The notes: a model not told the origin generated them from the letters alone. DNA of 64,000 nt from Caballeronia arvi (GCF_001544695.2 NZ_FCOM02000037.1:1-64000); one strand, 5' to 3'. Shown: positions 25,580-34,074, counted from the first letter of the stretch. Numbers and translations: made by a program.

Positions 25580-27520
25580 ATGATCCAAGACAAAGTCGTT
25601 ACCGCCGATGAGGCCATCGCATTGATACGCGATGGCGATGTGGTGAGCTGCTCGGGGTTCGTCGGCATCGGCACGCCTGAGGAACTCATTGCGGCGCTCG
25701 AGCGGCGCTTCATCGAAACCGAAGGACCGCGCGATCTCACGCTCGTTTTTGCGGCGGCGCCCGGCGACGGCAAGGACCGAGGGTTGAATCGGCTTGCTCG
25801 TGAAGGACTTGTGCAACGCGCGATCGGCGGCCATTGGTCACTGGTGCCCAAGCTTGGAAAGCTGGCGACAGATAACCGCATTCAGGCGTACAACCTTCCG
25901 CTTGGCACCATTTCGCACTTATATCGCGATTCGGCGGCTCGTCGCGCGGGAACGCTCACGAAGGTCGGGCTGGGTACGTTCGTCGATCCGCGGCAGAACG
26001 GCGGCAAGATCAATGCACGAACGACAGAAGACCTCGTGCGAGTGATGGAAATCGATGGCGAAGAGTGGCTGTTCTACAAAGCGTTTCCCATCAACGTCGC
26101 GTTGATACGCGGCACGACAGCCGACGCCGAAGGCAACATCACGATGGAGCGTGAGGCCTTGATGCTCGACGCTCAGGCCGCCGCAATGGCCGCGAGAAAT
26201 GCCAACGGTCTCGTCATCGCGCAGGTGGAACGCATTGCCTCAAGTGGCACGCTCGACGCGCGCAACGTGGTCGTGCCTGGCGTTCTCGTCGATTGCGTGG
26301 TGCTGGCGCCGCCATCGTCGCACAAGCAAACCTATGCGACGGACTACAACGCGGCGTATTCGGGCGAGATCCGCGTTCCCGTGAACAAGATTCCGGCCCT
26401 GGCGCTCGATGAAAGAAAGCTCATCGCGCGGCGCTGTGCCTTCGAGTTGCCATTGGGCGGCGTGATCAATCTTGGAATCGGCATGCCCGAGGCGGTAGCG
26501 GCCGTCGCTGCGGAAGAGCGTGTGCTCGATCATCTGACCTTGACCGCGGAGCCGGGCGTTATCGGCGGCATGCCGCAAGGTGGACTCGATTTCGGCGCGG
26601 GCATCAATACGCAGGCGCTCCTGCATCAGAACCAGCAGTTCGATTTCTACGACGGCGGCGGACTCGATCTCGCATGCCTCGGCATGGCCGAAATCGATCG
26701 CGCCGGGAACGTCAACGTCAGCCGGTTCGGCCCTCGTCTCGCAGGCTCGGGCGGCTTCATCAACATCAGCCAGAATGCTCGTCGCCTCGTGTTCGCCGGG
26801 ACATTCACCGCCGGAGGCATGGCGACCGCCGTGGAGGGTGGCCAGATGTCCATCGTCGCAGAGGGACGAACGCGCAAGTTCGTCGAAGCGGTCGAGCAAA
26901 TCACGTTCAGCGGCCCGCTCGCAGCGGCGAAGGGGCAATCGGTTCTCTACGTCACCGAGCGATGCGTCTTCAAACTTCGACCGGAAGGCTTGCAACTGAT
27001 CGAAGTGGCACCGGGCATCGACATCGAACGGGATGTACTCGCACACATGGCGTTCCGGCCGATCATCGGTGAGGTCGCTTTGATGGACCCGCGCATCTAT
27101 CGTTCGAAGCCGATGGGTCTGGCGGGCGTACTACAAGATCTGCAGTTGGCCGATCGCCTCAGCTATGACGCGGACCGCAACATTCTCTTCGCGAACTTCG
27201 AAGCGATGGCGATTCGGAGTACAGATGATATCGAGTGCGTGCGTCGCGTGTTCGAAGCGCTATGTACGAAGGTCGGCCGGCGGGTGGCGCTGATCGTCAA
27301 CTACGACGGCTTCCGACTCGACGAGTCGCTGGCTGACGCGTACTTCGAAATGGTCGCCGATTTGCAGGCAAAGCATTATTCGACGACCACGCGTTACACC
27401 ACGAGTGCCTTCATGCGCATGAAGCTCGGCGAAGCGCTTTCGTCCCGCCAGGCCGCGGCGCATGTTTTTGAAACTCACGCCGAGGCCACTGAGTTTCTCC
27501 ATGCGCGAGAGCTGGCGTGA
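25580..27520 (+). CDS. Acyl-CoA:acetate/propionate CoA-transferase (Pct/YdiF-like) with C-terminal extension
   Basis: A 646-residue family I CoA-transferase with alpha- and beta-like halves fused. The N-terminal half starts VVTADEAIALIRDGDVVSCSGF and contains GLGTFVDPRQNGGK; the second half has INLGIGMPEAVA and the catalytic glutamate E324 in TAEPGVIGG. Residues about 515-646 form an extra domain beyond the ~520-residue Pct core, with an alternating alpha/beta pattern (VALIVNYDGF) of uncertain relation. It would move CoA from acetyl- or propionyl-CoA to a hydroxy acid. As last gene of the operon after phaEC it is the obvious supplier of hydroxyacyl-CoA monomers; 2-hydroxyacids are among known Pct substrates. 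Confidence 0.87.
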   Translation: MIQDKVVTADEAIALIRDGDVVSCSGFVGIGTPEELIAALERRFIETEGPRDLTLVFAAAPGDGKDRGLNRLAREGLVQRAIGGHWSLVPKLGKLATDNRIQAYNLPLGTISHLYRDSAARRAGTLTKVGLGTFVDPRQNGGKINARTTEDLVRVMEIDGEEWLFYKAFPINVALIRGTTADAEGNITMEREALMLDAQAAAMAARNANGLVIAQVERIASSGTLDARNVVVPGVLVDCVVLAPPSSHKQTYATDYNAAYSGEIRVPVNKIPALALDERKLIARRCAFELPLGGVINLGIGMPEAVAAVAAEERVLDHLTLTAEPGVIGGMPQGGLDFGAGINTQALLHQNQQFDFYDGGGLDLACLGMAEIDRAGNVNVSRFGPRLAGSGGFINISQNARRLVFAGTFTAGGMATAVEGGQMSIVAEGRTRKFVEAVEQITFSGPLAAAKGQSVLYVTERCVFKLRPEGLQLIEVAPGIDIERDVLAHMAFRPIIGEVALMDPRIYRSKPMGLAGVLQDLQLADRLSYDADRNILFANFEAMAIRSTDDIECVRRVFEALCTKVGRRVALIVNYDGFRLDESLADAYFEMVADLQAKHYSTTTRYTTSAFMRMKLGEALSSRQAAAHVFETHAEATEFLHARELA

Positions 27521-27544
27521 GATTGTCGGCCTCGGTTATCGGTT

Positions 27545-28846
27545 TCAACCGCTCACGCACCGGAACCCGGCGTACGCATACTGATAATGCGCCTGGAACC
27601 AGTTGCGGAAGCTCGGCCGCAACATACAGGCCGCGGTGCGCGGTGAGCCGCCTTTGATGACGAAGTGCTTGCCATCGAAGAAATTCGCCGAATAGCCGAG
27701 ATAGAACGGAAACGGCTCGAAGCCCCGCAACGGGCCGAATTCCGTCGACGTCCATTCCCAGCCATTGCCGAACTGTCCTTCGACGCCGAACTCGCTGCGA
27801 TTTTCCGGATGCGCCTGCACCGGCGACGGGTCCCATCGGCGGAAATCGAAATTGCCTTCGGCGATCTGCGGCGTGCCGTGCGCCGCGCGCTGCCATTGCG
27901 CTTCCGTCGGCAGCGACTTGCCCGCCCAGCGCGCATAGGCCTTTGCTTCCGCATGACTCACGTACACGGGCCAGTCGTGCGGTAGCGCGATTTCGTCGAA
28001 CATCGTGCGCAGTCGCCAAGCGCCTTGTCCGTCGTCGCCGTCGACGGGAATCCAGAACGCCGGATGCGCGATGCGCTCTTCTTCTTTCCACGCCCAGTCC
28101 GCGTCGTCCCAATACGCGGCGTTCCAGTAGCCGCCCGCATCGATGAAGCGCAGATAGTCGCCGTTCGTGACCATGTAGCGGTCGATCTCGAACGCGGGCA
28201 CGTCGATGCGCTCCTCGCCGAATTCGTTGTCCCAGCCGAACAGACCACTTTCGTGCGTCAGGCCGAGCGTCGCGCTGCCCGCGGGCACGTGCACCGTTTC
28301 ATGCCGGACCTCGCGATCCGACGCGCGCTCCGACAGTGCATCCGATGGTGCAATTTTTCTATCGACCGGCAATTGATGCAGCATGTACGCGAGCGTTTCG
28401 GCATGCATCAGACGATGCTCGATCGCGACTTCGAGCAGCTTCGCGGGCGATTCATCAGTGGAAAGGGGATTGGCGGCGATCTTGATCGGATCGAAGTGCG
28501 CGTCGATGTCGGCGCGGACTTTGTCCCGGTACGCGTGTATTTCGTCGAGCGTCGGCCAGTCGGAAGGCTGATCGGTCGGCAAGCCGCCGTCCACCGGATC
28601 GATGCCGAAGGCGAAAAGCTGGTCGTAGGCGGGATTCGGGCTTGGCAGGTCGAAGAGACGCTGGTCGAGCAGATTGCGGTCGAAGGCTTCGAGATGCCCG
28701 ATATAAAACACGACGCGATGCCGTTCGGCGATCGGCCGGTCGTAAAGATGCTCGCGCTTGACGACGTCAAAGAGCTCGTCCGTGACCCGGCGCGCTTCGG
28801 CAAGGCGCTCGAGCAGCGGATGACGCAGGGAAGGTTCGCGGTTCAT
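27545..28846 (-). CDS. EgtB/SUMF1-type non-heme iron enzyme (sulfoxide synthase-like)
   Basis: A 433-residue protein with an N-terminal DinB-like helical domain and a C-terminal formylglycine-enzyme-like domain (from about 190: HVPAGSATLGL, WPVYVSHAEAKAYARWAGKSLPTEAQW, CMLRPSFRNW). The iron site HX3HXE is present as H144-H148-E150, with another His at 51. EgtB and relatives join a sulfur or selenium donor to a histidine-betaine ring in ergothioneine, ovothiol or selenoneine synthesis. No EgtD methyltransferase or SenB/SelD-like gene is adjacent. ATG 28846 gives the family N-terminus MNREPSLRHPLLERL. It is convergent with the CoA-transferase gene. Confidence 0.82.
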   Translation of the reverse strand: MNREPSLRHPLLERLAEARRVTDELFDVVKREHLYDRPIAERHRVVFYIGHLEAFDRNLLDQRLFDLPSPNPAYDQLFAFGIDPVDGGLPTDQPSDWPTLDEIHAYRDKVRADIDAHFDPIKIAANPLSTDESPAKLLEVAIEHRLMHAETLAYMLHQLPVDRKIAPSDALSERASDREVRHETVHVPAGSATLGLTHESGLFGWDNEFGEERIDVPAFEIDRYMVTNGDYLRFIDAGGYWNAAYWDDADWAWKEEERIAHPAFWIPVDGDDGQGAWRLRTMFDEIALPHDWPVYVSHAEAKAYARWAGKSLPTEAQWQRAAHGTPQIAEGNFDFRRWDPSPVQAHPENRSEFGVEGQFGNGWEWTSTEFGPLRGFEPFPFYLGYSANFFDGKHFVIKGGSPRTAACMLRPSFRNWFQAHYQYAYAGFRCVSG

Positions 28847-29011
28847 GTCGCCCAATCTCCGTGGCTGGCCAATGGCTTCGCATGCGGCCAAAGCAAGCCG
28901 AAACGTCAGCTTTGGCCGAACACAAGAGACTAATCCGTAGCGAAGCGCGTGCCAACCGAAATATGGGCGGCGATTATTCGCGAGGGCGCAATAATCGCGA
29001 GCGACGTTCCG

Positions 29012-29731
29012 TCAGACGGCGCGCAGGGCGTCGAAGTCGCGGATGCGGATGAACTTGCCCTGCGCCTCGATGAGCCCCGCCTTGTCAAAGCGCGACAGCG
29101 TGCGGCTCACGGTTTCGAGTGTCATGCCCAGATAGCTGCCCATGTCGTCGCGCGTCATGCGCAGCGTGAATTCGGACGATGCATAGCCGCGCCGCGACAG
29201 CCGCGACGACAGATCCAGCAGCAGCCGTGCAACGCGTTCGTCCGCGCGCAGCATGCCGAGTCGTACAACGTGATTCACCTCCCGGTTCATCGCGTGGCTC
29301 ATCATGCGATGCAGGCGCCTTTGCAGCGCGTCCGTTTCGCGGCACATGCGCTCGAACAGCGTGTAGGGCACGACGCACACGGAACTGTCTTCCAGCGCGA
29401 TGGCGTCGCACGTATGCACGCCTTCCTCGATGCCTTCGAAGCCGAGCGCATCGCCCGCGAGCAGCAGCCCCGTGACCTGCTCGCGTCCGCCGTTGTGTGT
29501 GACGACCGTCTTGATCGACCCGGAGCGCACGGCGAACAGCGAATCGAAACGGTCGCCGGTGCGAAAGAGCGTTTCGCCGCGCTTGACCCTGCGCGTGGCG
29601 GAGATGATGTTCTCGAGCTTCGCGATGTCGTTCGCGCAGAGGCCTTCGGGCATGCAGAGATGCCGCATCGCACAGGTCGAGCAATGCGCCGAATTGCGTC
29701 GCGCGCGAGAAATGTCAGCGGTGGCCGTCAT
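29012..29731 (-). CDS. fnr: Fnr-type Crp/Fnr transcriptional regulator (4Fe-4S)
   Basis: A 239-residue oxygen-sensing regulator. The N-terminal cysteines C17, C20 and C26 (HCSTCAMRHLC) plus C108 match the 4Fe-4S ligands of Fnr; an extra C32 is present. A cyclic-nucleotide-binding-like beta roll follows, then a C-terminal HTH with MTRDDMGSYLGMTLETVSRTLSRF (about 190-212), including the E-x-x-S-R DNA contacts of Fnr. It is transcribed alone, next to a universal stress protein gene on the same strand, a usual Fnr target. A TTGAT-N4-GACAA sequence 14 bases upstream of the start is only a weak match to an Fnr box. Confidence 0.9.
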   Translation of the reverse strand: MTATADISRARRNSAHCSTCAMRHLCMPEGLCANDIAKLENIISATRRVKRGETLFRTGDRFDSLFAVRSGSIKTVVTHNGGREQVTGLLLAGDALGFEGIEEGVHTCDAIALEDSSVCVVPYTLFERMCRETDALQRRLHRMMSHAMNREVNHVVRLGMLRADERVARLLLDLSSRLSRRGYASSEFTLRMTRDDMGSYLGMTLETVSRTLSRFDKAGLIEAQGKFIRIRDFDALRAV

Positions 29732-29837
29732 ATTGGGCCTCGTTTGTTGATGAATGACAAAACGATTGTCCCATGGGCCACCGCCCCGGCTGCGTAATAA
29801 ATTGACGCACCCAGGGGATCGAGCAAGCTTTTTTACC

Positions 29838-30311
29838 TTATCCGGTTGATTTTTCGGGCGGCGCCCCCGAGGCCGATGGAATCAGCAGCACCGGCAGCGT
29901 CGCCTGGCGCAGACACCGCTCGGCCACGCTGCCCAGAATGAGCCGCTGGAAGCCCTTGCGGCCGTGCGTGCCCATGATGAGCAGGTCGGCGTTGAAGGTG
30001 TCCGCAGCCTTGATGATGAGCGTCGCGACATCGTCGCTGGCGGTGGCTTCGACGGTTACGACTTCGCCGCCGACGCCGCGCGCTTTCATCTGATCGGCGG
30101 CGTCGCGGGCGAGCGTCGCGCCTTGCTCCATCAGGCTCGTATGCAGCGACGAGGGATCGTAGCCGGGCACGTCGAGATACATCGGTGCGGCGTCGACGAC
30201 GTAATAGGGCTGCACGATCGCCTGATGCGTGACGGCGAGATCGAGCGCGGCCGCGAACGCGCGCTCGGAAGTCCGGCTGCCGTCGATAGCGACGAGAATG
30301 CGTTTGAACAT
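29838..30311 (-). CDS. Universal stress protein (UspA family)
   Basis: A 157-residue single-domain UspA protein. The N-terminus MFKRILVAIDGSRTSERAF and the ATP-binding loop MGTHGRKGFQRLILGSVAERCLR near residues 115-137 (G-2x-G-9x-G-S type) mark the ATP-binding subgroup. ATG 30311 was chosen over upstream alternatives because it gives the family N-terminus exactly. It lies just upstream of fnr on the same strand with a 106-base gap, and divergent to a drug exporter. Usp proteins act in the cytoplasm in stress or low-oxygen survival. Confidence 0.92.
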   Translation of the reverse strand: MFKRILVAIDGSRTSERAFAAALDLAVTHQAIVQPYYVVDAAPMYLDVPGYDPSSLHTSLMEQGATLARDAADQMKARGVGGEVVTVEATASDDVATLIIKAADTFNADLLIMGTHGRKGFQRLILGSVAERCLRQATLPVLLIPSASGAPPEKSTG

Positions 30312-30528
30312 GACGTTTGTCCCCGTGGAACGATCGATTGAAAGGCGGCGCGCTGTCTCGAATGTCTTTCGCATGATAGAGCGCTGGCGTCGCGCCGCAG
30401 CGCGGCTTTTTTGCGATAAGTCGATCCAGCGCAAATTCAAGCCGTACAATTCGTGGTTCTCGACATCAGCGCCTGCTTAAATAGCGTCCGCGTTCTTTTT
30501 AGCACTTCTCCAGCCTGCCTGCCCGACC

Positions 30529-32106
30529 GTGACTCAAACGCCGCACGCCTTACCGTTCAGAACCGCTCTTTACGCGATGCTCGGCATCGGTCTCGTCAAC
30601 ATGCTCGTCGCGCTCGATCAGACGGTGGTCAGCACCGCGCTGCCGTCGATCGTCGCGGAATTGCACGGTTTCGAGTTTTACGCGTGGATCGCGAGCGCCT
30701 ATCTGCTCGCATCGGTCGTCACGGTGCCGGTGTTCGGGCGGCTCGGCGATTACTTCGGGCGCAAACGCTTCGTGATCGCGGCGGTGATCACGTTCACGGT
30801 CGCGTCGGTGTTGTGCGGGCTCGCGCCGAGCATGCTGTTTCTCGTGCTCGCGCGCGGCTTGCAGGGCATCGGCGGCGGCATGATGGTCGGCACCGCGTTC
30901 GCGTCGATTCCCGATCTGTTCCCCGATCCGCGCACGCGCGTGCGCTGGCAGGTCGTGCTCGCGGCGGCATACGGCATCGGCACGGCGGCGGGGCCGTCGC
31001 TCGGCGGCTGGATGAGTCAGCACTGGGGCTGGCGCTCGACGTTTCTCGTCAATCTGCCGGTCGGCGCGGCGGCGCTCTACTTCATCTGGCTGCATCTGCC
31101 GAACCTGCACCGGCCGCGCGAAGGTGGCGTGAAGATCGACTGGACGGGCGCGGCGCTCGTCGCGCTGGTGCTCGGCGGCTTTCAGGCGCTGATCGAAGCG
31201 CTGCCGCAGGATGGACTCACGACGGCGAACATCGCGCTTGGCATCGGCGTGGCGGTGTGCGCGGCGGCGCTCCTGATCTGTGAGCGCCGCGCGACGCATC
31301 CGATCATTCCGCTCGATATTTTCCGCGATGCGCAGATGAACACGCTCTTCACGCTGTCGTTCCTCGCGGGTTTCGTGATGTTCTCGCTGATCTTCTTCGC
31401 GCCGCTCCTGCTGCAAGGCGGCTTCGGGCTTTCGCCGCAGAACGCGGGCCTGCTCGCGACGCCGATCGCGGCGTGCATCGCGCTCGGCAGTTTCATCAAC
31501 ACGCGCATCGTCATTCACATGAAGAAGCCGGTGAACATTCTGTCGATCGGCTTCACGCTGCTGCTGCTCGCGTCCGTCGCGCTGTCATTCGCGCGCGCCT
31601 CGACGCCGCACCTGTGGATCGCGATTCCGATGGGCGCGACCGGCATCGGCCTCGGTTTCATCCTCAACAATATGAACATCTTCGGACAGGAGATCGCGGG
31701 CCGCGAGCGCTTCGGCATCACGACGGCGCTGCTGCAGTCGACGCGCATGGTCGGCGGGATGATGGGCACGAGCATCGTCGGGACGATCGTCGCGCATCAT
31801 TACGCGAGCGTCGTCGGGCGCACGGTCAGCGTGCTCGGCGCGCCGGTGTCGGCGCAATGGCTGCCGCGTCTGGCGGATCCGCGCATTCTCGTCGATGAAG
31901 CGTTGCGCGACCGCACGCTCGGCGAACTCTCCGCCGCCGGTCTCGATGCCCCCGCGCTCCTCGACGCGGCGCGCGACGCGCTCGTGCAGTCGATCCACAT
32001 CGGCGTGATGCTGACGGCCGTCGCGGCGCTCGTGGCGGCGCTGCTGGTGCGGCGCATCGCGCACATCACGTTCCGCAAGCCGGCGACGCCGGTGCCGAAG
32101 CCCTGA
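30529..32106 (+). CDS. DHA2 family MFS multidrug exporter (EmrB/QacA type)
   Basis: A 525-residue inner-membrane proton antiporter with about 14 membrane segments. Motif C-like and DHA2 marks are seen: ALDQTVVSTALPSI in segment 1, GRLGDYFGRKR in loop 2-3, and ARGLQGIGGGMMVG in segment 4. GTG at 30529 is used as start; it gives a short N-terminus MTQTPHALPFRTALYA directly before the first segment. No periplasmic adaptor or outer-membrane channel gene accompanies it. It is monocistronic by spacing, followed 12 bases after its stop by the promoter of the next aldehyde dehydrogenase gene. Confidence 0.9.
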   Translation: MTQTPHALPFRTALYAMLGIGLVNMLVALDQTVVSTALPSIVAELHGFEFYAWIASAYLLASVVTVPVFGRLGDYFGRKRFVIAAVITFTVASVLCGLAPSMLFLVLARGLQGIGGGMMVGTAFASIPDLFPDPRTRVRWQVVLAAAYGIGTAAGPSLGGWMSQHWGWRSTFLVNLPVGAAALYFIWLHLPNLHRPREGGVKIDWTGAALVALVLGGFQALIEALPQDGLTTANIALGIGVAVCAAALLICERRATHPIIPLDIFRDAQMNTLFTLSFLAGFVMFSLIFFAPLLLQGGFGLSPQNAGLLATPIAACIALGSFINTRIVIHMKKPVNILSIGFTLLLLASVALSFARASTPHLWIAIPMGATGIGLGFILNNMNIFGQEIAGRERFGITTALLQSTRMVGGMMGTSIVGTIVAHHYASVVGRTVSVLGAPVSAQWLPRLADPRILVDEALRDRTLGELSAAGLDAPALLDAARDALVQSIHIGVMLTAVAALVAALLVRRIAHITFRKPATPVPKP

Positions 32107-32117
32107 GAGCGGCGCCT

Positions 32118-32145
32118 TTGATAAGCGGTTCGCCCCGACTATAGT
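32118..32145 (+). promoter_or_regulatory. Sigma-70-like promoter for the semialdehyde dehydrogenase gene
   Basis: TTGATA (32118-32123) and TATAGT (32140-32145) are separated by 16 bases. The start codon of the next gene is more than 200 bases downstream, so the transcript would carry a long GC-rich leader. Confidence 0.6.
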
Positions 32146-32201
32146 TTTTGGCGTCACGGCGCCGACCGCGTGGGCCGGCCTTCGCGCCGAGGATTCATAC
32201 C

Positions 32202-32294
32202 CCGGGTTCACCCGGTCCCGACCGTGCATCGCGTTTGCTTCATCGCCCTCGACGGCGGCCCGCGGCGTTCGCGCGGAACGCTTGCGCGGGCCGC
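32202..32294 (+). promoter_or_regulatory. Structured leader region upstream of the semialdehyde dehydrogenase
   Basis: Two stems are visible. CCGGG-TTCA-CCCGG lies at 32202-32215. A long nested hairpin lies at 32255-32294: outer arms GCGGCCCGCG and CGCGGGCCGC (10 bp) enclose inner arms GCGTTC and GAACGC. No T-tract follows, so it is not a standard terminator for the exporter gene. It resembles no riboswitch class known to me; a cis-regulatory RNA or a simple stabilising structure are both possible. Confidence 0.45.
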
Positions 32295-32363
32295 GGGTCA
32301 CTCGGATTGACGAACGGCCGCATCGCGCGCGTCTTTCATCGCCCACAGAAATGAGGAGCTGAC

Positions 32364-33941
32364 ATGAAGATCACCGGAGAAATGCTGATCGGCGCATCGG
32401 CCGTGCGGGGCGCCGATGCCACGCTCCGTGCGTTCGACCCGGCCCGCAACGCTGATCTCGAGCCTGCATTCGGCGGCGGCGGCGCGGCGGAAGTGGCGCG
32501 CGCGTGCGAACTGGCGGAGGCCGCTTTCGACGACTATCGCCACGCGCCGCTCGAAACCCGCGCGCAGTTTCTGGAGGCGATCGCGGACAACATCATCGCG
32601 CTCGGCGACACGCTGATCGAACGCGCGATGGCCGAATCCGCGCTGCCGAAGGCGCGTCTCGAAGGCGAGCGGGCCCGCACGGTGGGGCAATTGCGCCTGT
32701 TCGCGTCGCTCGTGCGCGAAGGGCGATGGCTCGCGGCCACGCTCGATTCCGCGCAGCCGGACAGGAAACCGCTGCCGCGTTCCGACCTGCGTTTGCAAAA
32801 GATTCCCGTCGGGCCGGTCGCGGTGTTCGGGGCGAGCAACTTTCCGCTGGCGTTTTCGGTCGCGGGCGGCGATACCGCGTCCGCGTTCGCGGCGGGGTGT
32901 CCCGTCGTCGTGAAATCGCATCCGGCGCATCTGGGCACGTCCGAGCTTGTCGGGCGCGCGGTGCAGAAGGCGGTCGCGGACAGCGGGCTGCCCGAGGGCG
33001 TGTTTTCGCTCGTCGTCGGCGAAGGCAATGCGATCGGCGAGGCGCTCGTCGCGCATCCGGCGATCCAGTCGGTCGGCTTCACGGGATCGAGGCGTGGCGG
33101 CCTCGCGCTCGTCGATATCGCGGCGAAGCGGCCCGTGCCGATTCCCGTTTTCGCCGAGATGAGCAGCGTCAATCCGGTGTTCGCGCTGCCGGCTGCGCTC
33201 GAGGCGCGCGGCGATACGCTCGCGGTGGCCTTCATCGATTCGGTGACGCTCGGCGTCGGCCAGTTCTGCACGAATCCGGGGCTCGTCATCGCATTGGCAG
33301 GCCCGGATCTCGATGATTTTATCGACCTCGCCGCGACCGCGATCATGAAGAAGGAAACGCAGACGATGCTCACGTCGCAAATCGCCGGGGCGTATGCGAG
33401 CGGGATCAAGGAGCGCGACGCGTCGGGCGCGCGCAACATCGCGACGGGCGTGAAGGGCGAAGCGGCGAGCGGTGCGCTGCCGGTGCTGTATCGCGTGAAC
33501 GCCGAGGAGTTTCTGGCGAAGCCGCAACTGTCGGGCGAGATTTTCGGGCCGACGTCGGTGATCGTCATCTGCCGCGACGAGGACGAAATGATCTCGGTCG
33601 CGCGTCATCTCGAAGGCCAGCTCACCGCGACGCTGCTGATGGAAAAGGGCGATATCGAGCTCGCAAGGCGGCTGTTGCCGGTGCTCGAACGCAAGGCGGG
33701 GCGGATTCTGGCGAACGGCTTTCCGACGGGCGTCGAAGTGTCCTACGCGATGGTGCACGGCGGGCCGTTCCCCGCGACGTCCGATAGCCGTTCGACGTCG
33801 GTCGGCGCGATGGCGATCGAGCGCTTTCTACGGCCGGTGTGCTATCAGGACTTGCCGGCGGCGCTGCTGCCCGAGGCGCTGGCGGAGGACAATCCGCTGT
33901 CGCTCTGGCGCTTGAGGGATGGGGAGTTGGGGCCGAACTGA
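32364..33941 (+). CDS. Alpha-ketoglutaric semialdehyde dehydrogenase, type III (NADP-type)
   Basis: A 525-residue aldehyde dehydrogenase of the 2,5-dioxovalerate dehydrogenase branch. The MKITGEMLIG start, FGASNFPLAFSVAGGDTASAFAAG and FAEMSSVNP are diagnostic; nucleophile C302 lies in GVGQFCTNPG and the general base is in AEMSSVNP. It oxidises alpha-ketoglutaric semialdehyde to alpha-ketoglutarate, the final step of oxidative pentose, glucarate and hydroxyproline degradation. The start has GAGGAG 5-10 bases upstream. It stands alone behind its own promoter and leader. It could complete the L-arabinose pathway whose local dehydrogenase is decayed. Confidence 0.9.
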   Translation: MKITGEMLIGASAVRGADATLRAFDPARNADLEPAFGGGGAAEVARACELAEAAFDDYRHAPLETRAQFLEAIADNIIALGDTLIERAMAESALPKARLEGERARTVGQLRLFASLVREGRWLAATLDSAQPDRKPLPRSDLRLQKIPVGPVAVFGASNFPLAFSVAGGDTASAFAAGCPVVVKSHPAHLGTSELVGRAVQKAVADSGLPEGVFSLVVGEGNAIGEALVAHPAIQSVGFTGSRRGGLALVDIAAKRPVPIPVFAEMSSVNPVFALPAALEARGDTLAVAFIDSVTLGVGQFCTNPGLVIALAGPDLDDFIDLAATAIMKKETQTMLTSQIAGAYASGIKERDASGARNIATGVKGEAASGALPVLYRVNAEEFLAKPQLSGEIFGPTSVIVICRDEDEMISVARHLEGQLTATLLMEKGDIELARRLLPVLERKAGRILANGFPTGVEVSYAMVHGGPFPATSDSRSTSVGAMAIERFLRPVCYQDLPAALLPEALAEDNPLSLWRLRDGELGPN

Positions 33942-33965
33942 GTACCAGACGGCATTATCTCTGTC

Positions 33966-33988
33966 ACGAATAAATGCGTTTTATTCGT
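33966..33988. promoter_or_regulatory. Upstream HipB operator candidate
   Basis: Inverted repeat ACGAATAAA-N5-TTTATTCGT (9-base arms). It repeats the half-site of the operator at 34032-34058, centred 68 bases downstream, close to an integral number of helical turns. Confidence 0.65.
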
Positions 33989-34015
33989 CTCGGAGATATC
34001 TGGCGCATGCCAAAT

Positions 34016-34044
34016 TTGACGAATATGCGCGTGGCGAATAAAAT
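34016..34044 (+). promoter_or_regulatory. Sigma-70 promoter of the hipBA-lactonase operon
   Basis: TTGACG (34016-34021) and TAAAAT (34039-34044) with an exact 17-base spacer, a near-consensus promoter. The -10 element lies inside the second palindrome, so a bound repressor would block RNA polymerase. Confidence 0.75.
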
Positions 34045-34058
34045 GCATTTATTCGCCA
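34032..34058. promoter_or_regulatory. HipB operator candidate overlapping the -10 element
   Basis: Perfect 11-base inverted repeat TGGCGAATAAA-N5-TTTATTCGCCA, 17 bases before the hipB start and covering the -10 hexamer. Its core half-site CGAATAAA is shared with the upstream palindrome. Confidence 0.72.
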
Positions 34059-34074
34059 TGCAGATAATCGCGCC

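Noticed and set aside
29745-29758. Possible Fnr box TTGAT-N4-GACAA before fnr
   Set aside because: Only one half-site matches and it lies almost at the ribosome site; too weak to claim autoregulation.
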